DNA of 64,000 nt. It comes from Neolentinus lepideus HHB14362 ss-1 (taxonomy: Eukaryota > Basidiomycota > Agaricomycetes > Gloeophyllales > Gloeophyllaceae). The notes beneath the pieces were generated by a model, which worked only from the letters and a program-made list of their open reading frames with translations, was not told the DNA's origin and searched no databases. The translations under genes were made by a program, and so were the position numbers. Positions within the stretch are counted from its first letter, which is position 1; each line of letters starts with the position of its first letter. Shown piece by piece: positions 46,051-58,867 of the stretch. The stretch lies in assembly GCA_001632425.1 (NCBI GenBank), contig KV425583.1:193781-257780 (forward strand). Direction: 5' to 3'.

Positions 46051-47870
46051 ATGGCCCCGAGACCCCGACTTCGCGTTGATCCTGGGAAGGCAGCTCCGCC
46101 ACCTTCCAGCTTTCCCAGTATGCCGACTTCCTCCCTGGATGGTCCTAGCTATCCGCACAAGTCCACTTTTCGGTGAGTCTTGGTTTTGGTACGGATAGCA
46201 GCCGTCCTGATGCGTGCAGTACAGATCGCTGCAGATGGAAATCTGTATCCAAAGTCCGTCGACCAAGACCGTGCGTTTACCGCGCCAACAACAAGCGCGA
46301 TCCGTACCCGTCTTCGGTGAATCAGATCGGGTAATGGGGCATGTGGCGCTTGCGCAGAACTTCGCGCACACAGGGCGTCTTACAATCACAGTCAGTCTTC
46401 TTGTCTGTCTGTCAGGTATGACAGGATATGTCAATGCTGACATGGTGATCGGCAAGCTTGAGGGTGCCTTTACGTATGTCTTGCCGGGGGTTGGATTGTA
46501 TGATGCGTCTCCGAAGGGAGAGCAACGACATATATTCTACTCATCGTCTCGAACGGTGCCACTATCTACGCAGGACAGCCCCCGGTCGGCACTGAATCTC
46601 CGCGAAGCAATTGTTGCAACAGTGCGACGTCGACCCAGTCTTCCTACTCTGGGTGGCACAGATATGCGGATCGTTCCATTCAGCTTCGATATGCCCCACT
46701 CTTCAACACCGGGTGAGGAGCTCCCGCCCACATTTTCGGCTTCTGTGCTCATTGAAGGCGGCGTTCGGGAGCGGGCACTGGCTGAGAATGCAGAGGTCTC
46801 GTACAGAGTAGTTGCTGTATGGGAAGCTATGGACCGGTCGGAGGATCGAAACCTGTGAGTTCCTCGGATTCAGAATGCTTCGACAAAGGCAAACTGATGA
46901 GTCTTGAAAGTCTGGAAGCTCCTATCCTTGTGCATCCAGACACGGATTTCTCGTCTCTCGATGGTCTCGGTTATGAACCTCAGTCGTGGATAGAAATACC
47001 ATTAAAATCAGAACGGCCGATAGCCTTCCAATGCGCGGTAAGTAATAGATCCAAAAAGTAAGTATCTGCTAAGTTTACCGTTAATCCAGATAACGTTGCC
47101 GAGCCCGTCGCTGTTTCCTCGATCTGCCGCTATCCCATTCTTCGTCGTTTTCACCACCATGCCTCGGTCTCAGGGACTCGCTCGGGAAATTGCTTCGGAC
47201 GCTACCATTACGATTACACTTTTACGGGAAATACACGTAGCCGCTTCTCCGTTCGGACTCTTGACGCCCCCGTCGACCCCGCCTACGTCTCAAGAGTTCG
47301 ATGTGCAAGCAACACAGTCACCCATCACCTCCTCGAATAGGCTACTCAAACGCATGGTTAGGAATAACACCCCGCCCGTCGTGCCAGTCATGCGAAACAG
47401 CCGCGTGTTGGAACCAAATATCCAGCCTCGCCGGCGGACGCATTCTCATTCCCTGACCCGCCTGTCTTCTGGTTCCCTCACTCGCCTATCCACAGGTTCA
47501 AGCGACTTCAAAGAGAAACCGCTCCCGCAGGTGCCCCCGAACCCACCTATGCCTGTGTTTTTCGAGTCGCGTACGCTACAAACGGAAATGTGTTGTGGAT
47601 TCCCGAAACGGCCCCGAGTGAAGCAAGACAAGTACGGCCACCCCCCTCTGGATCTGTACGAAAAACTCCCCGACGGATTATACAAAGGCAAGGTCCAGCT
47701 CCGCAAGGCTATGATGCCAGGAATAGATTGGACTGGACTAACTGTGAAGGTGAGTTGGGACGGCTATATCCGGTCGGTTATTGACATTGGCGTCGTAGTA
47801 TTATTTAGAAGCATCTGTAGTATTTGGTCAAGACGATCTACGCGCGCGAGTCCCCATCAGGATTTTCTGA
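46051..47870 (+). CDS. Arrestin-like protein
   Basis: Arrestin-fold protein; fungal members usually act as adaptors for ubiquitin ligases at membranes. From MAPRPRLRVDPGKAAPP the exons give QMEICIQSPSTKTVRLP, DRVMGHVALAQNFAHTGRLT joined to ITLEGAFTYVLPG, FSFDMPHS, LPPTFSASVLIEG, EVSYRVVAVWEA, APILVHPDTD, SERPIAFQCAITLPSPSLFP, AIPFFVVFTT and ATITITLLREIHV. This is a classical alternation of N- and C-terminal arrestin strands. A Ser/Thr/Pro-rich loop with repeated (S/T)RLS(S/T)GSLTRLS (about 47455-47495) follows. The last exon gives YYLEASVVFGQDDLRAR and ends IRIF. I see no PPxY motif, which alpha-arrestins often carry, so the Rsp5 link is unproven. Confidence 0.78.
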
Positions 47871-48751
47871 TCCCATTCATCAGACCGATGCCTCGATGGC
47901 TGATTGCTTTTCGAACGTACACTATGTCTTCCACTGCTGTTCATATCTGGATATCCCGCTTTCCGTGGAGCCTGCGACGTCGTGTTCTCTGTGGTCTCAG
48001 CGAGCGAATTTTGCCGCCTCCGCCTCCATCATTTTCATTTTCATCGCAGTATTATGTCGCACTCTCTGCGCATAATAATTTTGTCACGATATCTGACGTC
48101 CTATCCTTTACATTACCTCTCGTTTACCATGGTCAATTTGCGCCGTCGTGGGATCGTTCTCAATGTAATTTATTGCATTTATGTAACTCGCACTCCATAC
48201 AGAGCCAAAATGAGCGGAATAAAATAACTGCTAACACAACTCGGAGTAAGACATGAGTAATGCGTTTTTATACATACCAGCCTCGCCATGATATGCCGGT
48301 TCCTGCTTGGCGACGGAACCGTCAACTTTGGACAACTTTTCCCGGGTGTAGTAGAGCAGTGTACCTCGAGATGCAAGACAAAATCATGTATTAATAAGTA
48401 TACCCAGCATAGCATATGTAGCCTTTTCCTTGATGTCATCACCGTGTATGTCAAGATCAAACATACTTCGCTGAGGAGCATGGCTCGACTCCCACATGGA
48501 GTGCTGGATGGTAATGCCTGTACATCAATGAAAAGTAACTTCATGCAGAAAGTGTATGTAAACGCTTGTATGATCACTTCTCTTGTTCGAGCAACCGGGA
48601 TTTCTCCGCGGTAGCTGGTCGTTGTTAACTCCCCCAATGGTCCATCCCTTCATTTTATCTCTCCTATCGGTGGTATAATGCCATCTGGCTGCAAAACGAT
48701 GGTGCAGAAATGTCCTCGTGACAAACAAACCAAAAGAGGTAAACCCGCTAC
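47871..48751. other. Intergenic region, no supported gene
   Basis: 880 bp. One minus-strand open frame (48637-48179, 152 codons) shows no family resemblance and is probably chance. Confidence 0.5.
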
Positions 48752-48954
48752 TGCATCAGGAAAACGGCAATCGGTCTTAAGTAGCTCCGGGACTTGCCTT
48801 ATAACCGGTCTTATCTTTTCACCGTCTTTTAAGTTTTCGGTACTACCCGCCCTGTTTAAGACAAGAATTAAGCCAAGTCCGGCACTTGAAGCTATAAAAG
48901 GCACTGTAAGACCGCCGTAAGATCCTGAAGACGATTGGCCGTTTTCCTGATGCA
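48752..48954. mobile_element. 203-bp MITE with CATCAGGAAAACGG terminal inverted repeats
   Basis: The left end reads TGCATCAGGAAAACGGCAAT, and the reverse complement of the right end reads TGCATCAGGAAAACGGCCAA, continuing TCG(G)TCTT. The interior is rich in CTTA/TAAG words. No ORF. No clear target-site duplication in the flanks. The first 11 bases from CATCAG equal those of the right end of the 6.28-19.79 kb segment. Confidence 0.82.
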
Positions 48955-49476
48955 AATTGGCATGACGCGTTGCGCCCAATATTCGTAACTTCTACGCGGC
49001 TATCGTCGTGAACCTTTGCTTCAGCCACACATTACCTTTTGTGGTTTGCTTGGCTATCACGTGATGCACCGCCTCTGTCTGGAGGATGTTTCCGAGACGA
49101 CGCCACATGATTTCTATACTTGTGGGAGGGTACGGTTCACGTTGGCTTAGTTCTACAGTTTATATGTAAACCGAACCTCACACTGATGAACCGGCACAAA
49201 CTGTGTCCGCCTAATTCGTGCCAAAAATTTGGCCGTTATATTAGATCGAAATGGCCGTTTCAAACGTGCGCCTCAAACATGCTAGTCAGTGTGACTCCAA
49301 AAGGGGTAGGTGCTCCGTGATGCATCATCCTTAGCCGCACATGTTATTATGGTCGTAATTTACTGCTGTCATGGGATTAGGTCGAGATCAAGGCCGTCAT
49401 AGCGTACACTCGATACTACTCGATATAAATAGAAACCGAGATACCTGCGCACTTCGCACAAGCATTTGAGAAGCTG
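48955..49476. other. Intergenic region downstream of VPS16
   Basis: 520 bp between the MITE and the VPS16 stop codon. No coding pattern seen. Confidence 0.5.
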
Positions 49477-52400
49477 CTACTTCATAGATGCCGCAATTTG
49501 TTCCAGCTCTCTTGCTATGAGCGAGTTCGGACATGTTCTTCGCAGTTGGCTGAAAGTAGACATCCATAAGCGATGACCGGCACTCATTAATGTACTGGGC
49601 TTACTCTATTTTCGCTTTGTCATTCCTTTCTTTACATTCCTTACCGGCTGATCTCCAATCACCGCATTCCACGTAGAGATCCACTCGTTTATTTGCATCA
49701 CAACGAGCTACATAGGTGGCCGCTTCCTTTCCGTGACCCTTCTCGACAAGATGTCGGACGAATGCTTCATAACCTATAGGGCTGCGTTTGGACTTCGCAA
49801 ATGCCTCCAACCCTTCGAAGTCTCGCATAGCGGTCAAAGCGTGAAGTTTGATATACCAGAAGCTGCCATAATTATCATATGTTAGAGGGTCGGGACAAGC
49901 AAATGCTCAACACGCACCGTTTATCATGCACCTTGAAATCTGATCTGATTTTATCCGCCTTCTTCGACATGCCATTCAGGAGGCATGTCTCTATGGTCTT
50001 GTTGATACTCAGACCGAAGAACGGAATCTTGCCGTTCGCGTCCTTCTCCAATTGCTGCTGTGCGACTAACAGACGAGCGCTCTCGTCCATCATCTACGAC
50101 AGACGCTCGATGAATACTGCGCATCCAAAAAATGTGGCATGACAGACCTTGGCTTCAAACCCACGCTCCCTGTCTTCCGAGAAGAACTTCTGTGCTGCTT
50201 TTATTGCGTTTATTTTCGCTGTCGGATCCTGGAGAGAAACTCAAGCATCGTAACTGTATAACTGAAAAGCGCACCCACGACCATATTCGCAGCCTCGTCC
50301 AATGATAGAACAGCACTTTCCACCCTCCGATCATCAGAGTAGTAGAAGTCTCTCAACATATCGCGGTTTTGTTCTCGAGCATAGACCTGCAGCAGGCGGC
50401 TGGCGGGAGCCAGATGCTCTCCTCCGTCCTCGATAAGACGGAAGAAGGAGCCGAGGGACATGCTCTTATGCAAGTGCAATAAGACATGATAGACTTCAAT
50501 AGATTAGAAATTGCGGCGAACACACAACAATTGATCTTACCAAGGTCCGGGTCGCCACTGTCCACTGCCTTTGTCAGAGCTAGTCGTTCCTCTTTCATGC
50601 TCAGCAAGAGAGGTACTTGGTCGGAAGCCCGAGGTTCATAGTCCAACAACTAAAAGAAGGGTTGTCAGTTTCAGAAGCAAACACAACTATATATATTTCT
50701 TGCCTTTGTAGCAAGACTTGCCCTGCCAACTTCCCATGCCTTCTTGGCGATATCCGCATAACTGACTCCGCCGCCTCCGAGCTTCTCAAACTTGTCTACG
50801 ATCATCTTGCAAACTTCACTATCACCCGTAAGCTCTGCATCTTTCCCTGTACCTGTTGCAGAAGGTTTCGATCGGAGGATCTTAGCGCACGCCCAATGCT
50901 TCAACACATGATCAGGCTTGAGCGACAAGTATGTCGAAATCCGAAGAGCCAGGAGGTGGAGATTACGCGCTGTGAGGCGAGAGACTAGCTGTGCTGGTGA
51001 GGCGTGCACATATCTTTGATATACATGTCATATTACAACCAGGTTATTCAGCTGTGAGGAGCACCTACTGCGTATACGTGATAGGTACACCGATCTCGAA
51101 GTCTCGGACCGCATTGAGAACTTTGAGCGATTGCCCCATATTGATGAAATCGGTAGGGTCGTAGAGATCCAAGAAGCTCCTTCCGAATTTTGCAGCCTTC
51201 TTTGTTCAATCAAAAGCAATTGGGGAAGATATTGTGAAACTCACATTAAGGAGTCTACGCTGCCAGTAAGGTTCCCATTCCTGCCCGGCCGCATCAATAC
51301 ATTCATCAACGGCGCGAGCTAAATCGGGACGAATGCTGCGTATACTCTCGTCAGCTTTGGGAGAACGCTTTGCAAAGTTCTCCCATGCGTCGTAGAGAAT
51401 TGCGGACGGCGAGGTAGAGCCTGGGCGGAAGACAGACGTGCTGGAAACTGAGAATTGACTCCCAGAATGAGATGGAAATAGAAGAAAACGAAGAAATGGA
51501 GTGAATTATTGCGCACCTGGAACTTTCTGAATGAAGTCGCAGACATCTGGCCCAACTACTCGGACACCATCGACTTCTGTTACTGCGAAGGTCGGACCAG
51601 AATAGAAGAATCTGACAGGAATGAGACTCTGGAACGTGCCGAGCTGATACCAGAACGTACTGCAAGGTGTCCCCGAACGGACCGACCATCAGGGCTAAGT
51701 TATTCCACGTCACAAGTATGGCATCGTTCCCACACCACTCGACCTGGCGGATTTGGCCTTCGGCGCCTGGCACCTCCATCGTGTTGAACTCTGCCAGGTT
51801 CCGCTGGAAGTCGGTGGAGACAACTAGGAGCAGGCCAGCGAAGTTGAGGAGTGCAAGGGACTTCCCGTTCGGAGATGACGACATGTGTGTGAAAGGACCT
51901 CGCGACATGCGCTGGTCGGTGCTCTCGAGATTGTCGATGGAATAGATGGTAGATTCCACTGATGCAAGGACTTCAACGTGTCGGGATATTGTTAGGTCCG
52001 GAGGGATGATCGTCCATGAGTGCGGCGGTTGCGATAGACCTGCAAGACTCAAGTATGCGAGCGTATGTTTACGGAACAAACCCACCTGGATTTGCAAGAG
52101 TCAAAGGCTTGCTTCCTGACCATCCTTTCATCTCCAGGTAAGTCAACGAGTTCGTCAGCACCACAAGCCCATTCTCGTGTATCTTCGCATCCTCGATGCC
52201 TATCTCCGCGACGTCTGATCCCAGTGAATACTGTTCATACTCCCCTTGTAGGTCATAGATACGGTATGTTCCCTCTTCATTTAGTACCACAAGCCGCTCG
52301 TCGCCGGTCCATCCAAAGCGGACTATCTTAGCTTGCTCCCACTGTACCTGAAGGTCAGCAATTGTTTTCGGAGGTGAAACGTGCCTCTCACCCACACTAA

Positions 52401-52701
52401 ATAACAGTAGTCCTTCGCCTGCTGGAGAATATACCTGAAGCTGTGCCTTGGCAAATACAGGTGTCGCACGTCCCAAAGCAACGAGTTTGTCGTTATCCCT
52501 CATCAAAGCTGTTCAAACATAAGTCTTGCATTGATACAAGCGAGAAAACATTGAACCTATGGGACCACCGTCGCGACATGCTGCGATCTTGTAGTCGTCG
52601 AAGTTAGGTAGCTTGCCAGCGATAGAATAGAGCTGCTGCCGCCTGTAGAAAACATTCCCGTCCTGCATTGCCTGCCATGTTGATGTTGGGTGCTCAGGCA
52701 T
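49477..52701 (-). CDS. VPS16: HOPS/CORVET subunit Vps16
   Basis: Core subunit of the class C Vps tethering complexes that drive fusion at endosomes and vacuoles. [20 protein letters not shown] opens the N-terminal beta-propeller, which continues with [63 protein letters not shown] and [14 protein letters not shown]. The middle part contains [19 protein letters not shown] and [17 protein letters not shown]. The alpha-solenoid contains [40 protein letters not shown] and [18 protein letters not shown], then [19 protein letters not shown] and [19 protein letters not shown]. The last exon joins as [20 protein letters not shown] and ends IAASMK, the conserved C-terminus. About 13 exons, no lesion seen. 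Confidence 0.95.
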
Positions 52702-53124
52702 TCCGAGAAGGGCTAGAACTCAGCACTCAGTCTCAGCGCCAACTGTATGAAGACACTGATGCGCGATGTGGCGAGGACGCGTGGCGAGCATAGCCACATC
52801 AACCACAATCGGGGAGTACGTGGCGAACACCATAGCAATATGACCTTACAAATGATTACAGATGACTAGTGACTTCCAATCGATGAACTGGGCTACACCA
52901 CATGAGCAAATTTCCGGTGACAAAACTACACAAGCAAGCGGACCATTTACGCGATGCGAGAACGGAACGTACCTTAGTTGCTGCAGGTCGAAACTGGCTA
53001 AGGAGCTTGCCGACAGACCCACAGTATTTACACCTGTGAATACAACAACAGAGGGACACTCGATGGTATTCAAAACAGCTGATGCGCGATCAAAATCCAG
53101 TAATAGAATGGGAACACAACCAAG
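52702..53124. other. Intergenic gap, VPS16 promoter side
   Basis: 423 bp between the VPS16 start and the stop of the next minus-strand gene. No gene seen. Confidence 0.5.
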
Positions 53125-56100
53125 CTAATGCTGATCAATCCCTGGGCGTATCGATCCACGGGCTCGACCCTTCCATTCCCGTATATGCCATGAACGAGCT
53201 GGAACGTCGGATTCGTCTCCGTCCTCGCCGTAGTCACCTTCCTGCAGTCGCTCGTCTATGGCGTAGGGGAGGGGCACTTCTCGTGTTACCCGATATTGAT
53301 CCATGTTACCTAGATGCTCGTTCTCCAGACGGTCTAATGAATGTATTTGCGTCACGCGCGAAATTTAGCCAAACTTGGATGAACGTACAGAAATTCCATT
53401 GCCACCGTCTCAACATCTCCAACATAGCCGCTATAAATGTCCGCACTACGAAATTAGGTCCGGCAGCAGGAACATATAGAAGCCAGATAAATCTGATCAT
53501 GACGTTCGTGATCTGGTGAAATGTTAAACAATCGCGCATTGGGTCGGTCGAATCACTCACAATCGCAAAATAATACACCTGGGACAAACTTAGACGACTG
53601 ATACTATTGAAGAAGCGGAGATACGTACGGGTATATGGTCCGAATACAGAAGCTCATCGCGAAGTAAGGGGTATTTTGTCCTGGGTGGAAGCCGTAGCAC
53701 AGACCAATCCATGAGGAAATCCTGCAATCTGCTAGTCAATAGGGATTAGCGGCGACGTGAGCTACCGCCTTACCCAAGTTAAGGCATAAGTCGAGTATAT
53801 TGTAGCAAATAGACAGTAGAGCGCGAAACTTGCTCCTGAACGAGCGCTTCCTGTTAACAAGAGAAGTGAGATGGAGTGAGACTTGGCATAGGTAATGTGA
53901 GGTACATACCGTGGTATCGCCAATTATAGTACAGACCGTACTGGACTATCCCAGCAGCGTATTTCCCTCCCTGTATCGACTCAAGTCAAGCCCCAATTCG
54001 TATCGGAAGGTGAGGATGGACTTACATTGATAAGATGCGTAACAAGCCTTGAATCGAACCAACGCTTGACACTTTGCACGAAACGAACGAATAAGGGTAG
54101 CGCGGCTAGCACTAGTGGTATCCCGAAATTCTTGGAAGCCGCGCAGCGGCCCCAAGGGTTTTCGAAACCTCGCACGTAAACACAGACGACGAAGTACAGA
54201 TTGGAAAGCGTGAAGACGAGACTGCAGAACTGGTCCCTGTGCCTGACAGTGAGCGCAATTGATATTTCCATGGACTTAGGACATACCCAAGCCAGAAATC
54301 TGTGAACTGATCAGGAGGACATGGTGAGTTTCAACAAGAGGGAGACTCTTGGTCCGCCGTGCGACACGTACCTCAACACGATGAGTACCCGACGTCAATA
54401 ACCGGCTAATGTTCCTGATAAACCAGAACCGCGACTTCTTGAACAGCCAGGGCAGGGGATCAAACATAACTATAGCCACAAAAAGCAGCCATATGGAAGG
54501 ATAGACGTGTGGTGATAAGTGATGGGATCCGATTCGAGAGAACGAGAGCCAGAATGCGTAAGAGAGTGTACAAAACAAAATGGAGGGAATCTGCGGCCGG
54601 TGTCAATCAATGAACACAATCGTAGGGTAGGCGAGACAATATACTTCGAAGTACTCCCGGTAGTCGAGACGAGATCGAACCTCAAGCTCTGAGGAATAAG
54701 GTCAGACGGCGGCAATATAACTCGTTCTTCTTTCACGCAAGTGTGACATACCGAAAATGAACACATAATTCACTCGAGCTCGGGACCAGACCAGAAGGTT
54801 CAAGCCGACAAGCAGCGAGAATAGCACTGGCACTACGAAGATCCCGTAGACGAACAGTAAGGCGTCCCAACCCATGATTTCCTGCCTCACGTTCTGCTGG
54901 AAACCTTCGTTACGTACGCATTCAGTCGCTCGCCCGATTTACGAGCCAGCGAACTCACTGAGGTATAACCCGGAAACCAATGCAGGGATAGCCAGGCCTA
55001 TCGCAAGCCCAGAGCGGAAGGTGCTGAAGTGATGACTTTTGACTCGAGAACCAGCGCGAAGGCGTTCAAGTGCCTTCTTTCTGTCTCCTCGCTCTAGCAA
55101 CACATTGATGCGATGTTTCTACGCAGATCACGGTCGGAAAGACGGTAAGGACGTACCGAATCGAGCTGCGAAAAGCTCTTCCATCTCCCGCATCGTCGCG
55201 TCGACAGTCTTACCACCCGAGGCGAATGCGCTAGGCTCAACCTAACGACAGGTCAAAATTGATGAAATATTATTGAAGCCTATGAGTCTCACCTTCTCTT
55301 CCATATACGCTTGCTGAGCAGGTATCTAGAAACACAATGAAATGTTATATGAAGCAACTAGACTGAGTGCGTGGGCATCAAATCCCTCACCCTCGTAAAC
55401 TTCTCGAATTTTTTTAAGGCTTTCCTGAAGCCAGTCAGATTGAGAATCTGAAAGTAGAAGACAAGGATGTTATTTCTATCGAGGATGGAAGCACTTATCT
55501 TGTGCTTGCTTACCCGATAATTATTCAGTAATTCTAATCCTCTAATGATCGGCGAGATTCAATTCGGCGACGCGCATATAGCCACCCAAAACAAATACTC
55601 TCTGTAACTTACCGATAATGCTCCAGTACCGCCTTCTTCAACTTCTTCTTCGCATGTTGGTACTCTTCCGGATTACGCCTGACAGTATCCAGCTTACTCT
55701 CGCGATGGGCCCCGCTCAAGCTTTTCCTAGGCTCAACTGCCTCGGGATGAGCGGCGACAGTCTTTTCGCTATCGCTCCCCTCACCGCCGCTTCCTTCACC
55801 GCCGCTTCTTTCGCCCGATTCGCCACTTGCCTCCTTACCACCCTTTTCGCCGTTCTCCTTCTCCTCAGCTTTGCTGCCGGTCCACCGCAAACTGAGTTCA
55901 GGAAGAGCATTCTTAAGCCGCTGAGCGGGACCCTGCACCGTCTGAGCCTCGTAGAATAATGTACGATGGTCTTTGAGTTCCTGCAGCTGTTCTTTCAGGG
56001 TGGCAGTTCGGACTTTTGCCTCTTTCTCCCGGTCAAGATAGAAATTCTCGATCTTCGTAAGCTCGGAATCGAGCTTCTCGAAGAACTGCATCTCCACGGG

Positions 56101-56825
56101 GGAGAGCATTGGCAGGAGGTCTTTTAATGGCGTGTTCGGCAGTCCAGGGCGGTCTTGGTGCGTCGAATCAGTAGCCAAAGGGTAGAAGAAGAGAAAGTCC
56201 TTACGAGTACCGATAGAGCTTCTGCGTCGCGCAAATATACGGGGCTGAGACCGCTGCTGGGTGAGACGAGGAGTTGATCTTTGAACTTGGGGACCATCTG
56301 AGTTCTCAGTTTGTCGCGACGTTTGCGAAACAGTCCGGATTGATCGTGCAGCCTGGGAGTGCAGATTAGGAAACGAATCTAAGTCTCCTCCTTCATGCTC
56401 ACGATGTTGTTATTGTTACCGGAGAATGGGACAGGAGCGGCTGAAGTCGAAGTACTTGCGAATTGCTGAGAGTTAAGATCGCCCGCGAGGACCGTGCCAG
56501 GTTCTTCCTCTTCTTCTATGGGCGACTCAAGATGTTCTACCTTACGAATAGCAGTTATACGTTTCTTCAAACCGCGGTAATCACTTCAGAAAAAGTGAAT
56601 TCAAATGGAGAGTAAATCAGCGAGTGTGGCAACGCACATATACGCTTTCTTCCACTCGGGTGTCTACACAAAAGTTGCCATGCATTGTGGTCGTGTGACC
56701 AGATAGAAATTAGAAAAGATGTATGTTCTCACCTGCGTTTCTTCGAGGTATCTTTCCCAAGGTCAATCTGGATTTCACTTAACATTTGTTGCAATCCTCG
56801 AATGAACGCACCGTGCAAACTTCAT
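53125..56825 (-). CDS. SYG1: SPX-EXS protein of the SYG1/XPR1 phosphate exporter family
   Basis: Membrane protein with an inositol-pyrophosphate-sensing SPX domain and an EXS phosphate-export domain. The start MKFAR is joined through a 19-nt microexon (56733-56751, coding YLEETQ) to TPEWKKAY, then IDYRGLKKRITAIR. The SPX continues with MQFFEKLDSELTKIENFYLD and LELLNNYRILNLTGFRKALK, then KFEKFTRIPAQQAYMEEKV, containing the Lys cluster that binds the ligand. A Glu/Gly/Ser-rich insert (SGGEGSGGEGSDSEK) lies inside the SPX. Transmembrane helices follow, then the EXS part: RCAASKNFGIPLVLAALPLF, FVRFVQSVKRWFDS, HLINGGKYAAGIVQYGLYY and SVLRLPP-type DWSVLRLPPRTK, then ISNVMIRFIWLLYV and LEMLRRWQWNFYRLENEHL. 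About 18 exons. Confidence 0.94.
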
Positions 56826-57821
56826 GGTCGTATCGTTATCGGCGGGCTGGTGGGCGTCGAATATGATGTCCTTGTCGTAACGTAACCGTAGCTTTTACAG
56901 GCTTCTGACTGAGCCCGATATTGGTTGTAATTTTAAACTCGACGCATAGGGACAAGCTTGAGCCCGGCCAACCGCTTGCCTATTTCCGAATAAGGGATAA
57001 ATGACATCATATTTAGCCACGCGAGATCGACATAACTGAATTTGCTGAAATGCCTTAATCAGCTTTTTGGTCTGTATGCAGCCATATAAGTAGCTTAAGT
57101 CCCTTCAATGGGTTGAGCTATGTTCTACATAAGTTCGGAAAAGTGTCATAAGTGACAATAAGTACCATATGATGGGACCCGGAATACTACTGGATAATTT
57201 GTGTCTTGAAGAAACAATACAATTTTTATTCATCGTACTCGAGACTGTGAAATCGAGAATAGTATACAGACGATAAGTATACATTTGCGTACCTTTACAT
57301 AATTTAGTACAAAGCAGGTCAGAGGCCCATGTCGTACATAAGTATCTGCCACTAAATATTGTCATGGAAAGTAATCTGAGTTAGGGCGATGCGAACCTTC
57401 AAATCGTCCGAGCTTGTCTCTCACTCGATCGATCTGATCAACCCAGCCCAAACAGCTCCTAGATTGAAGTGATAAATCGTCTTCTTGCACATGTGTATCG
57501 CCTCTTCATGATAGTCGGGAGTCGTGGAAGAATATCCATCGACTGCTAATAATTCGCGTTCCATGGAGTCAAGGACTGTATCTTGTTTCATGCGTCTCAT
57601 TTCCTGCCAGTGATATAAATTTCGTATGGTAATATCAGTGAACTAATTTTGGATCGCATTACAAATGACATCATGGCCTCCGGTACCGTGTATTGACTCT
57701 GCTGTACTGTATATATACCAACTTCAGCAAGGTCCACAGCTTTACTCGCATACCCACTGTCACTAGTGAAAACCTCTAGAAGTGGAAGACATAACTAAAA
57801 GGAACCAATTATTTCAGAGAT
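56826..57821. other. Divergent promoter region, about 1 kb
   Basis: Between divergent SYG1 and the dehalogenase gene. No gene seen. Just before the dehalogenase there is a TATATATA stretch at 57711-57718, about 104 bases upstream of its ATG. Confidence 0.5.
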
Positions 57822-58708
57822 ATGCCAGAACCACAGTTGACGCAGTTCAAAGTGCTGGTCTTCGATGTCTATGGAACACTAGTGGTACGTGCGTCAAAAC
57901 TCTCGCGCTGATGTCCCCATCTAACATCAAGCAGGACTGGGAGACCAGTATTTACGAAAGACTAAAGCCGATCCTCGATCGCTCCAAGAAGCCATGGTCG
58001 AAGAAAGAAGCCCTCGCAGCCTTCGGAGTTGTCGAGACCGACCTGCAAGCCCAATACCCCGACATGCTCTACGCCGACATCCTCGCAAAAGCTCACGCAG
58101 AGTTTGAGAGGAGGCTAAACGGAGACGGAGGATCTGCAGCACCCGTGTTTGCATCGGAAGGCGGGAGCACGAGCGCAGTCGGCGCGGATCCATCCACGTC
58201 CGTATCTGGGGCCGGCGATAGTGAGCGCAGCAGCGCGGACGCAGAGCACATCGCGTTCGGGCAGTCGATCAAGGATTGGCCAATATTCCCCGACACCATC
58301 CCGGCCCTCGCGAAGCTCTCCGAAACGTACAAGTTGACAGTATTGTCCAACGTCGACCGGTCGTCCTTCGCGCACACGAGAGCAGCGCTCGAAGGGACCG
58401 GAAATTTCAAGTTCGACCATGTGATGACCGCGCAGGACATTGGGTCGTATAAGCCTTCGACGGCGAATTTCGAGTATGCCTTGAAGGACGTCAAGGAGAA
58501 GTTCGGAGTGGACAAAGGAGAGGTTCTCGTGGTGGCAAACAGTCTATTCCACGACCACGTACCAGCCAATGCCCTGGGCATCACTAGCTGTTGGATAAGA
58601 AGGCCTCCGGCGGTGATGGGTCAAGATGCGAGTGTGCATTATGCGTTCGATTTTGAGACATTAGGCGCCATGGCAGAGGCTGTTGCAAAGGAGAAGGTGA
58701 AACCATGA
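57822..58708 (+). CDS. Haloacid dehalogenase, type II-like (HAD superfamily)
   Basis: Probable hydrolase of the 2-haloacid dehalogenase branch; the true substrate is unknown. The first exon reads MPEPQLTQFKVLVFDVYGTL with the nucleophile Asp in motif I. After one intron (57883-57935), the second exon starts DWETSIYERLKPILDRSKKP and includes IKDWPIFPDTIPALAKLSE. Motif II is VLSNVDRSSF, the motif III Lys is in DIGSYKPSTANFEYAL, and motif IV is VANSLFHDHVPANALGI, all as in type II dehalogenases. Between the cap helices there is a Gly/Ser/Ala-rich insert of about 40 residues (58125-58250), which is unusual for the family. Length about 277 residues. Confidence 0.88.
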
Positions 58709-58867
58709 ATATGTGGTACAAATTCAATGACGAACGCCGGATTGCGCAAGCAGATGTTGAAAGTTTATTAACAACAATAAATAAAGTGATAGCCGGGTCT
58801 ATTTCTACGGACACTATCAGTGAAGGAAGCTACAGTCATTTGGCTTATACTCACAAAATCATGGCTG

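Noticed and set aside
46051..47870. Alpha-arrestin with Rsp5-binding PPxY motif
   Set aside because: The arrestin fold is convincing but I could not find a PPxY, so the ligase link is not claimed.
48179..48637. 152-codon minus-strand frame
   Set aside because: No domain, no supporting exon pattern, and amino acid composition like random frame.
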